This document shows, one piece after another, positions 1-5,590 of a DNA stretch of 31,309 nucleotides. A program made the position numbers and the translations under genes. Position 1 is the stretch's first letter. Each line of letters starts with the position of its first letter. The DNA lies in IMG/VR virus record IMGVR_UViG_3300030090_002125, positions 1 to 31,309 of that record, one strand, 5' to 3'. The notes beneath the pieces are model-generated. The model saw nothing but the letters and a program-made list of their open reading frames with translations. It was not told the DNA's origin and did not search any database. Source of the DNA: a virus.

Positions 1-522
1 GTAGATGCTTTAATTGCTTTCAAACAGCAAAAAGAAAAGGAAGAACTAGAAGCTAAAGGCAGATATGATGAAGCTATTGCAAAGCAAGCTCAACAGTACC
101 GAGAGGCTGAAGAAACAAAAAACAAAAGAATACAAGAGCTAGAAAGCAGGCAGAGACAGCTTGAAGTAGAAGCACCAGCAGTAACTGCACTTGCTGATGT
201 TGTTCACGACCCACAATATGTTTTATCTCGTATTGACAAAGACCAATTAGCTAGAGAAACAGATGGAACAGTTGTTGTAGTTGATGGCTATAACAGAACA
301 CCTGTAAAAGAGTGGGCGATGTCTAAAATGCCAGCATGGGTACAAAAGAATCCAAGACCTCAAGGCGGTGGGGCAACGACTACCAAAGTTCAAGCAGAGT
401 TTGTAACTAGCGGTGAAAATAATCCATTTGCCAAAGATTCTTTTAATTTGACTGAGCAAGCAAGGTTATATCGTACAGACATAAATAAATATAATATGCT
501 CAAAAACGCAGTTAGCGGTTAG
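1..522 (+). CDS. Scaffold-like head assembly protein, C-terminal part (5' end outside window)
   Basis: The reading frame is open from the first base to the TAG at 520-522, giving the last 173 residues of a larger protein. The first ~60 visible residues are rich in Lys, Glu, Gln and Arg with a heptad-like pattern, so a coiled coil is likely; the rest is polar and ends in a Gly-Gly-Gly and Asn-rich tail. A coiled-coil, highly charged protein directly before the major capsid gene is the usual place and look of a phage scaffolding protein, which directs procapsid assembly and then leaves. No protease motif is visible in this part. The role rests on position and composition only; a minor capsid protein is possible. 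Confidence 0.6.
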   Translation, partial: VDALIAFKQQKEKEELEAKGRYDEAIAKQAQQYREAEETKNKRIQELESRQRQLEVEAPAVTALADVVHDPQYVLSRIDKDQLARETDGTVVVVDGYNRTPVKEWAMSKMPAWVQKNPRPQGGGATTTKVQAEFVTSGENNPFAKDSFNLTEQARLYRTDINKYNMLKNAVSG

Positions 523-529
523 TATAGTA

Positions 530-564
530 ACAACGTGGTTGTGCTACGTCAGAGGTTGTGCCTC
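530..564 (+). promoter_or_regulatory. Structured leader before the major capsid gene
   Basis: The 68-base gap before the capsid gene holds two short hairpins: ACAAC/GTTGT (530-542, 3-base loop) and GAGG/CCTC (552-564, 5-base loop). The octamer GGTTGTGC occurs twice, at 537-544 and 554-561. No Shine-Dalgarno sequence precedes the ATG at 591. The elements may affect mRNA processing or translation of the most abundant virion protein; this is inference. Confidence 0.35.
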
Positions 565-590
565 GAAGTAAACATATTTATTAAATTCTA

Positions 591-1628
591 ATGGCGACAT
601 TACGCAGTGATTTAATAATTCCTGAGGTGTTTACTCCCTACTTAATCGAAGCTACAACTCAAACTGACAGCTTCCTACAGAGTGGGGTAGTACAACCTTT
701 GGCAGAATTGAATCTATCCGCAGAAAGAGGCGGAGACTTTGTAAAGATACCTTTCTACAAAGCTAACTTAACTGGAGATTTTGAAGTTCTAACAGACTCA
801 ACATCATTAACACCAGCAAAGATTACAGCTGATAACCAGATTGCAGCTGTTCTTCATAGAGGTCGTGCCTTCAGTTCTCGTGACTTAGCTGCTCTTGCAG
901 TTGGTGGCGGTGTTGATCCAATGGCTGCTATTGCTCAGAAGATGGCGGCATACGTCAACAACCAAAAGCAGAAAGATTTATATTCTTGCTTAACTGGTGC
1001 ATTTGGTTCTATTAATGCTAACGATAGTAACTCAGCATTATTTGCTTTAACTATTGATTCAGAGTCTGGTGATACTCCAACAGTTCTTAGCCCTAGACAC
1101 GTTGCTAAAGCACAGTCTTTACTAGGCGACCAAGGTGGTAAGTTAACAGCTGTTGCAATGCATTCAAAAGTCTTTTATGACTTGGTTGAGAGAAATGCTA
1201 TTGATCGTATTTACGATAATACAGGCGCTCCTGATACAGCTGCAGCATCTGGTAGCACAACTAGAGCATTTGATGGACCCACAGCTGTAAATACATTCAT
1301 GGGTCTAAATGTAATCGTTTCTGACGATATACCAACAACAGGCTCTGGCTCATCAACTGAGTACTCTACTTTCTTCTTTACACAAGGGGCAGTAGTAACA
1401 GGGGAGCAAGCACCAATCAGAACACAAACTGATAGAGATATTCTTGCTCTAGAGGAAGCAATGGCAGTGGATCTCCACTACATTTACCACCCTGTAGGTC
1501 TTAAGTACGCTGTTTCAACTGTCAATCCTAATAGAACTGTATTAGAGACTGTTGCATCATGGTCGAAAGTGTATGAGACTAAGAACATCGGTATTGTTCG
1601 CGCTACAAACGTAAGTAATCAGGATTAA
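591..1628 (+). CDS. Major capsid protein
   Basis: 345 residues, a normal length for an unprocessed HK97-fold capsid subunit. The protein begins near a Pro-Glu-Val-Phe motif, then has the segment around residues 40-70 reading like 'VKIPFYK...L.GDFEVL.D...LTP.KIT', which I associate with the Gp13-like capsid family. It continues with a long Ala-rich helix (residues ~95-130) like the spine helix of the fold. It sits between the scaffold-like gene and a decoration-like gene, the standard head-gene position. No N-terminal delta domain is fused, in keeping with a separate scaffold upstream. Assignment to capsid is firm; the exact subfamily is from memory. Confidence 0.9.
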   Translation: MATLRSDLIIPEVFTPYLIEATTQTDSFLQSGVVQPLAELNLSAERGGDFVKIPFYKANLTGDFEVLTDSTSLTPAKITADNQIAAVLHRGRAFSSRDLAALAVGGGVDPMAAIAQKMAAYVNNQKQKDLYSCLTGAFGSINANDSNSALFALTIDSESGDTPTVLSPRHVAKAQSLLGDQGGKLTAVAMHSKVFYDLVERNAIDRIYDNTGAPDTAAASGSTTRAFDGPTAVNTFMGLNVIVSDDIPTTGSGSSTEYSTFFFTQGAVVTGEQAPIRTQTDRDILALEEAMAVDLHYIYHPVGLKYAVSTVNPNRTVLETVASWSKVYETKNIGIVRATNVSNQD

Positions 1629-1630
1629 TC

Positions 1631-1996
1631 ATGCCATCATTATTTGAAGTAACTGCTGGCTCCTTAGTTGGACCCACAACTGGCGGTACTGTAACTCAGG
1701 CTACCAATAAATCCACTGGTGTAACTCTAAATACAGAGTCTGGTCAAATCACAATGAACAATGCACAGCTTGATGCTGGCACAGAGGTAACTTTCACAGT
1801 AACTAACAGCAAGATTGCAGCAACAGACGTTGTTGTAGCTTGTCATGGTTCTGCTGGTACAGCTGGTTCATATCTTGTGAACGCTAATAGTATTGCTGCT
1901 GGATCTTTTGCAGTAACAGTTTCTAATGTATCTGCTGGTAACTTAAGCCAAGCAATCGTTATTAACTTTGTTGCTCTTAAAGGTGCATCAAGCTAA
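1631..1996 (+). CDS. Decoration-like head surface protein, all-beta
   Basis: 121 residues starting two bases after the capsid stop. The protein is rich in Thr, Ser, Val, Gly and Ala with alternating hydrophobic residues, so it should be an all-beta domain. The core (residues ~50-118) has the pattern 'TFTVTNSKIAATDVVV.......YLVNANSIAAGSFAVTVSNV', then a terminal 'INFVALKG', a pattern I recall from small structural proteins in marine phages. Position right after the capsid gene is typical of a decoration or cement protein that stabilises the shell. It could also be a small surface adhesin. The next gene starts inside its stop codon (TAATG), so the two are translationally coupled. Confidence 0.65.
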   Translation: MPSLFEVTAGSLVGPTTGGTVTQATNKSTGVTLNTESGQITMNNAQLDAGTEVTFTVTNSKIAATDVVVACHGSAGTAGSYLVNANSIAAGSFAVTVSNVSAGNLSQAIVINFVALKGASS

Positions 1997-2133
1997 TGGC
2001 AATGTACGCATTTAGGCGTATGAGAGAGAGGAATGAAGCTGCTGCAAAGGCGGCTTCTCTCACTTCCACTATTGAAAAGCCAAAAACGAAACCAAAGCCC
2101 AAAAAGATAAAACCAAATGGCGATAACTCTTGA
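1996..2133 (+). CDS. Small Lys/Pro-rich head-region protein (45 aa)
   Basis: An ATG overlaps the stop of the upstream gene (TAATG at 1994-1998) and opens a 45-codon frame that ends inside the next gene (TGA 2131-2133). The product starts with 'MAMYAFRRMRER' and ends in a run of Lys-Pro dipeptides, so it is strongly basic and probably disordered at the C-terminus. Small basic proteins of this look are often found between capsid and connector genes, where they may bind DNA or regulate assembly. Coupling on both sides supports it being real. Function is not recognised. Confidence 0.55.
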   Translation: MAMYAFRRMRERNEAAAKAASLTSTIEKPKTKPKPKKIKPNGDNS

Positions 2134-2677
2134 TGCTACTGTTGGTGGTGCTAACGCAAACACTTATATAACTCTTTCTGATGCTAATTCATTTATTGAG
2201 GGTTTAATCCTCAGTGATGATACTGCAGCTTGGGACGGCTCAAGCACTGATAATAAAAATCGTGCATTGTTTACAGCAGCCCAAAGAATAGATAGAGAAA
2301 AGTTTTTGGGTAGTCGGGTTAGTGACACACAGGCTCTTGAGTGGCCTAGATCAGGAGTAAGGAAACCTGACACATATACCAACTTGTATGGTTTAAGCTT
2401 TCCAAATAGATTAGTCGCTGATTATTACCTTGATACTGAAATCCCAGACAGGGTAAAACACGCACAAGTCATTTTGGCTGTTTATCTCAATAACAATAGG
2501 AACGGGTTAGAACTAAGTGGTTTAGAAGACTTTGCCGCTGTAAGTATTGGTAATATAAACGTAACCCCTAGATTTTATGGGGCAGTTGGTATTGATCGCA
2601 TTCCACCTATAGTTGATCATTACCTGATGGGTATTAGAATAGGTGGAAGAGCAAACTTACAAATTAAGAGGTCATGA
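2117..2677 (+). CDS. DnaT-like head-tail adaptor protein
   Basis: 186 residues. The N-terminus 'MAITLDATVGGANANTYITLSDANSF', followed by a Trp, then 'AL..AAQRIDRE.FLGSR...QALEWPRSGV' at residues ~50-80, is the pattern of the phage family misleadingly called putative DnaT-like. That family occupies the head-tail connector (gp6-like adaptor) position. The location between head and neck genes agrees. It probably forms a ring under the portal through which DNA leaves the capsid. The ATG lies 17 bases inside the upstream small gene. Real DnaT activity in replication is not supported here. Confidence 0.75.
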   Translation: MAITLDATVGGANANTYITLSDANSFIEGLILSDDTAAWDGSSTDNKNRALFTAAQRIDREKFLGSRVSDTQALEWPRSGVRKPDTYTNLYGLSFPNRLVADYYLDTEIPDRVKHAQVILAVYLNNNRNGLELSGLEDFAAVSIGNINVTPRFYGAVGIDRIPPIVDHYLMGIRIGGRANLQIKRS

Positions 2678-2910
2678 AAATGGGCTACGGCTATGAATAT
2701 CCTTCAGCAGAAATCATTAATGATACAGCAGCCCATACTGGTCGATTTGGAAAAATGGTTGCTCTGCAAGATTCTGTGATTGCCACGCTTGTTTCTGAAA
2801 ACATTACAGGTGATCTGACATCTTTACAGTTTAAATCAACTGCAGAAATAGAAGGTGTCATAACAAGCATTACATTATCAAGTGGAACTGTCATTGCTTA
2901 TTCATTGTGA
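2674..2910 (+). CDS. Small beta-rich virion-region protein, copy 1 of a duplicated pair
   Basis: 78 residues, overlapping the adaptor gene by four bases (ATGA). It shares a clear plan with the next gene: a 'YYPSAEIIND-type' start, 'HxGR[FY]GK', 'ALQDSV', a middle beta region, and an end reading 'SGTVIAY.L'. The Ser-Gly-Thr-Val-Ile-Ala-Tyr ending suggests a beta-strand that closes a small barrel. I cannot name the function. The spot between adaptor and neck genes hints at a small structural or assembly protein. An in-frame ATG two codons later is an alternative start. Confidence 0.6.
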   Translation: MKMGYGYEYPSAEIINDTAAHTGRFGKMVALQDSVIATLVSENITGDLTSLQFKSTAEIEGVITSITLSSGTVIAYSL

Positions 2911-3185
2911 AAACATATTATCCAGCGGCAAAAATAATAAATGATACGTCTGAACATTTAGGCCGTTATGGTAAAGTGATGGCTTTACAGGATTCAGTTG
3001 TAACTGTAGGAATAGATTTTGACACTATTGAAGATTTTGATGCTGTTGTTAGTCTTGATAATTTTTATATAAATGGAATTATAGGTGATAATAATAATGT
3101 TCCTTTAAAAGCAGGATGTGAAATTGTTGGAGTATTTTCTACTGTTTTGTTAGATAGCGGCACTGTAATTGCATATAGATTATGA
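2907..3185 (+). CDS. Small beta-rich virion-region protein, copy 2 of a duplicated pair
   Basis: 92 residues beginning at a GTG that overlaps the preceding TGA (GTGA). It is the paralogue of the preceding gene, with the same N-terminal 'IINDT..H.GRYGKV.ALQDSV' and C-terminal 'SGTVIAYRL', but an extra ~14-residue Asp/Asn-rich insert in the middle (residues ~38-60). The tandem arrangement points to duplication followed by divergence. Function unknown. No start other than the GTG gives the conserved N-terminus, so the start is well supported. Confidence 0.6.
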   Translation: MKTYYPAAKIINDTSEHLGRYGKVMALQDSVVTVGIDFDTIEDFDAVVSLDNFYINGIIGDNNNVPLKAGCEIVGVFSTVLLDSGTVIAYRL

Positions 3186-3535
3186 GTTTAGCTAACGCAT
3201 TAAAAAAAGCTGCATCAAAAACTCTTGGTAAGCTTGGAGGTGATGTAACCATTAGACAGGTAACAGCAGGGGCATATAATACTACTACTGGAGCTATAAC
3301 AGAATCTACATCTGATACAACAATCAAAGGTGCATTAAATAATGTTTCAAGAAATCAAGTTAATGATTTGATTGAATCACAAGATAAAATACTTACAATA
3401 TCTGCTGGTGATCTTACATTTGTACCTACAACAAAAGATAGAGTTGTTATTAGTGCTGTCGAATTTAAAATTATTCAAGTTCGTACAAATGAGCAAAATA
3501 ACACACCTATAAGTTTTGATCTAATTTTAAGGTAG
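3182..3535 (+). CDS. Head closure / neck protein
   Basis: 117 residues, starting within the stop of the upstream gene (ATGA). The sequence 'DVTIRQVTAGAYNTTTGAIT', then 'IKGALNNVSRNQVNDLIESQDKILTISA', 'P.T.DRVVI....FKII' and a final 'FDLILR' fits the small beta-barrel stopper (head closure) proteins of siphoviruses. These bind under the adaptor ring and hold packaged DNA until the tail joins. Length and gene order (adaptor, stopper, gp10-like, terminator) agree. The family match is by pattern and position, not by search. Confidence 0.7.
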   Translation: MSLANALKKAASKTLGKLGGDVTIRQVTAGAYNTTTGAITESTSDTTIKGALNNVSRNQVNDLIESQDKILTISAGDLTFVPTTKDRVVISAVEFKIIQVRTNEQNNTPISFDLILR

Positions 3536-3537
3536 AT

Positions 3538-3981
3538 ATGGCAAGACAAATAAAACTTACTGAAATTGATGACTTTTTTGAAGAGTTAGTGATTCAGCTT
3601 GTACAAGCTACAACACTTGAGTGGACTAAAAGAGTAAAAAAAGCAACTCCAGTTTTCTCTTTAGACAACTATCCTGATCTAGATTCTATACCCAATTTTT
3701 TTACATTACCAAATGGTCAAGTAGTTCCTTTTAAAAAAGCTTTATTAGAACACGGGGCAGGCGGTTCACTTCGTGAAGCATGGCAAACAAAAATTAGAAA
3801 ATTTCAAGGAGAAGTAACTAACAATCTTCCATATGCAGAACCTGTTTGTTTTGGTGTAAACTTACCACCCTCTTGGAGTGGCCAATATCGTACAAGACAA
3901 GGCACTGTAGCTGGTTTTCCGGAACTAATTGGTAAAGAACTTGAGCAATATGTCATGAAACAACTTAGGAGGGGTATTTAA
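3538..3981 (+). CDS. HK97 gp10-like neck/tail-completion protein
   Basis: 147 residues. An N-terminal helix ('EELVIQLVQATTLEWTKRVKKATPV') is followed by 'GGSLREAWQTK' and 'NNLPYAEPVCFGVNLPPSW', which is the arrangement seen in HK97 gp10-like and lambda Z-like proteins. These sit at the head-tail joint and are needed for tails to attach. It is followed, with a one-base overlap, by the tail terminator. The last codons contain AGGAGG (3967-3972), an ideal Shine-Dalgarno for the next gene and one of the few in this window. Confidence 0.75.
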   Translation: MARQIKLTEIDDFFEELVIQLVQATTLEWTKRVKKATPVFSLDNYPDLDSIPNFFTLPNGQVVPFKKALLEHGAGGSLREAWQTKIRKFQGEVTNNLPYAEPVCFGVNLPPSWSGQYRTRQGTVAGFPELIGKELEQYVMKQLRRGI

Positions 3982-4403
3982 TGGCTGCTACAGATTTGAA
4001 TAGTGTAAGGTCAACTATCGAAGCTAGATTAGCAACAGAGCTAGCCAGCAGCCCTGCAATTCCTGTTGTTTTCAATAATATGACCTTTGACTCTACAACA
4101 GAAGATACCTTTGTACAGTGCATCACAAGCTTTGGTGCTGGAGAATATTTAACTATGGGAGGAACAACTGATTCAGATAATAATGTTGTTGGTTTGGTTT
4201 TATTGAATGTATTTACAGAGGAAGGTTTGGGAGCAGGATCTAACTTTACAATTTGCAAAAGGCTTAGAGACTTATACAATAGAGTGACGGTAAGTAATGT
4301 GATTTTTGATTCACCCGTGGGGCCTGAGATACTTGCTTCAAGTCCAGAAGGTAAGTTTCAAACACAAATTAGAATTACTTTTAACATTTACGAGGATCTT
4401 TAA
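3981..4403 (+). CDS. Tail terminator protein (DUF4128-like)
   Basis: 140 residues, start overlapping the upstream stop (TAATG) and preceded by a near-perfect AGGAGG. Length and layout ('MAATDLNSVRSTIEARLA', 'IPVVFNNMTFDS', a central beta region, a closing 'FQTQIRITFNIYEDL') match the DUF4128/gpU type of tail terminator. This hexamer caps the tail tube at the head side and stops tube growth at the length set by the tape measure. Position between gp10-like and tube genes is standard. Confidence 0.75.
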   Translation: MAATDLNSVRSTIEARLATELASSPAIPVVFNNMTFDSTTEDTFVQCITSFGAGEYLTMGGTTDSDNNVVGLVLLNVFTEEGLGAGSNFTICKRLRDLYNRVTVSNVIFDSPVGPEILASSPEGKFQTQIRITFNIYEDL

Positions 4404-4405
4404 TT

Positions 4406-4558
4406 ATGCCCAAACTTGTTATAACTGAGGAAATGCTTGACGCTATCGAAGCTGTCAAAGGTATAAGAGATGCTAATTACTGGGATCCTAATTGTAAAAG
4501 ATATATGGAGAATCAACAAAATCCTAAAAAAGATGTAAAAAAGTCTGAAAAGAGTTAA
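4406..4558 (+). CDS. Small charged protein (50 aa) before the tail tube gene
   Basis: An ATG two bases after the terminator stop opens a 50-codon frame ending at TAA 4556-4558. The product has an amphipathic helix start ('ITEEMLDAIEAVKGIRDANYWD') and a Lys-rich, probably disordered end. It fills the whole gap between the terminator gene and the next leader. No family is recognised. It may be an accessory tail protein or an assembly factor. Confidence 0.5.
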   Translation: MPKLVITEEMLDAIEAVKGIRDANYWDPNCKRYMENQQNPKKDVKKSEKS

Positions 4559-4559
4559 T

Positions 4560-4585
4560 ATATTTATAAATATTTCTTTTTTTTG
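4560..4585 (+). promoter_or_regulatory. AT palindrome and T-tract leader of the tail tube gene
   Basis: The 29-base gap holds a perfect 14-base palindrome, ATATTTATAAATAT (4560-4573), followed by a pyrimidine stretch with eight T (4577-4584) just before the ATG. There is no Shine-Dalgarno. A U-rich leader can favour initiation through ribosomal protein S1. The same kind of T-tract precedes the tape measure gene (5581-5586). Role inferred. Confidence 0.3.
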
Positions 4586-4587
4586 TT

Positions 4588-5007
4588 ATGGCTGCTGTAA
4601 AAGGTGATGTCGGTAAAATAATGTTCCATAATGCTGCTGGAACAGAAGCTGATATATCAGGTGTCAGAAACTGGTCTTTATCTATAACTAAAGACACTCA
4701 AGAAACTACAGTTATGGGTAATACAGCAAAAACTTTTGTTGGTGGCCTTATTGCTGGTGAAGGTTCAGCAGAATTGATCTATGACAACGCTGGTAACTCC
4801 GATTATCTTGCATTTGTTGAAGATGTTTTAACAACAGGTGATGCTGGTGACGCATTGTTTGAACTGTTCCCTGATAGTTCAGCTAGTTCTAAAAAATTAG
4901 CTTTTTCTGGAATAATCACTAATGCTGAATATGGAGCAACTCTTGGCGAGATTCAGCTTATCAACGTCACATTCCAGACAACAGGTGCAATTACTTCAGA
5001 CATATAG
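4588..5007 (+). CDS. Major tail tube protein
   Basis: 139 residues. The sequence 'MAAVKGDVGKIMF', 'ISGVRNWSLSITKDTQETTVMGNTAKTFVGGL..GEGSAELIYD', ending in 'SGIITNAEYGATLGEIQLINVTFQTTGAI', is the pattern of siphovirus tail tube proteins: a beta-sandwich with a long loop that stacks hexamer rings. It lies directly before the frameshifted chaperone genes, the conserved order in lambda-like tails (V-G-T-H). The tube conducts DNA during injection. High confidence from pattern plus order. Confidence 0.85.
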   Translation: MAAVKGDVGKIMFHNAAGTEADISGVRNWSLSITKDTQETTVMGNTAKTFVGGLIAGEGSAELIYDNAGNSDYLAFVEDVLTTGDAGDALFELFPDSSASSKKLAFSGIITNAEYGATLGEIQLINVTFQTTGAITSDI

Positions 5008-5035
5008 TAGATTAAGATTATCTCGCACTTAATTT

Positions 5036-5389
5036 ATGCCAAACAAAAGAACTATTGATCTCATTACTGAGTCCTATGGGGATCAGATGTCCACAAGGAG
5101 AAAATATGAGTTTAAAAATGCTAAAGGTGAAAAGGTAGTTGATTTATATTTTAAGCCATTAACAAGATTTGATAGGCAAAGAGCTCAAAGTGTAGCTGGC
5201 ACTGATGAGGCTCTTACAGTATCAACTCAACTTCTTTGTCAAATGGCAGAGCTAGAAGATGGCACAAAGGCTTTTGCTTTAGCAGATGCACCAAACTTAC
5301 AAAGAGAACTTCCAGAGAATGTGTTAAATGAAATAGAATTATTTTTGTTTAATATAAAACTTGATCTAGATACAGCAAAAAACGATTAA
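5036..5389 (+). CDS. Tail assembly chaperone, G-like (zero-frame product)
   Basis: 117 residues, between tail tube and tape measure genes. It starts 'MPNKRTIDLITESYGDQMSTRRKYEF', has the 'LYFKPLTRFDRQRAQS' segment, and ends in an acidic helix up to 'LDTAKND'. This is the place and size of lambda gpG-type chaperones, which coat the tape measure protein and recruit tube subunits. The final codons contain the slippery sequence that lets a fraction of ribosomes enter the -1 frame and make the longer G-T fusion. Confidence 0.8.
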   Translation: MPNKRTIDLITESYGDQMSTRRKYEFKNAKGEKVVDLYFKPLTRFDRQRAQSVAGTDEALTVSTQLLCQMAELEDGTKAFALADAPNLQRELPENVLNEIELFLFNIKLDLDTAKND

Positions 5390-5426
5390 AGCGAGATAAC
5401 TGGTTAAATTTTGAGTTTTTTCTCGC
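5377..5426 (+). promoter_or_regulatory. Programmed -1 ribosomal frameshift signal (G to G-T)
   Basis: The heptamer A AAA AAC lies at 5377-5383 in the correct register (zero frame GCA AAA AAC), four bases before the zero-frame stop TAA 5387-5389. Seven bases downstream begins a hairpin: GCGAGA (5391-5396) pairs with TCTCGC (5421-5426), and inside it AACT (5398-5401) pairs with AGTT (5414-5417). Slippery site, 7-base spacer and stem-loop match the canonical signal used in phage tail chaperone genes. Confidence 0.85.
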
Positions 5427-5565
5427 AACAGAATTAGGCAAAACACTAGAAGAATTAAGAAAATCAATTACTCAAGAAGAGTTAATATATTGGGCTGGAT
5501 ATTATGAAAATAAATTTGACGAAGAAAAAAGAGCAGCGCAACGACAAAAACACAATTCAAGGTAA
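5383..5565 (+). CDS. Tail assembly chaperone T extension (made only as G-T fusion by -1 frameshift)
   Basis: This frame has no ATG of its own near the start. It is entered by a -1 slip on the A AAA AAC site and continues for 60 codons to TAA 5563-5565, giving a fusion of about 176 residues with the upstream chaperone. The added part ('RLKRDNWLNFEFFLATELG', '...LRKSITQEELIYWAGYYENKFDEEKRAA') is typical of short T domains, with the conserved Trp/Tyr-rich 'YWAGYY' motif that contacts tail proteins. Known chaperone fusions are made in small amounts and are not part of the finished virion. Confidence 0.8.
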   Translation, partial: RLKRDNWLNFEFFLATELGKTLEELRKSITQEELIYWAGYYENKFDEEKRAAQRQKHNSR

Positions 5566-5590
5566 TATATAAAAAAGGCTTTTTTTATCT

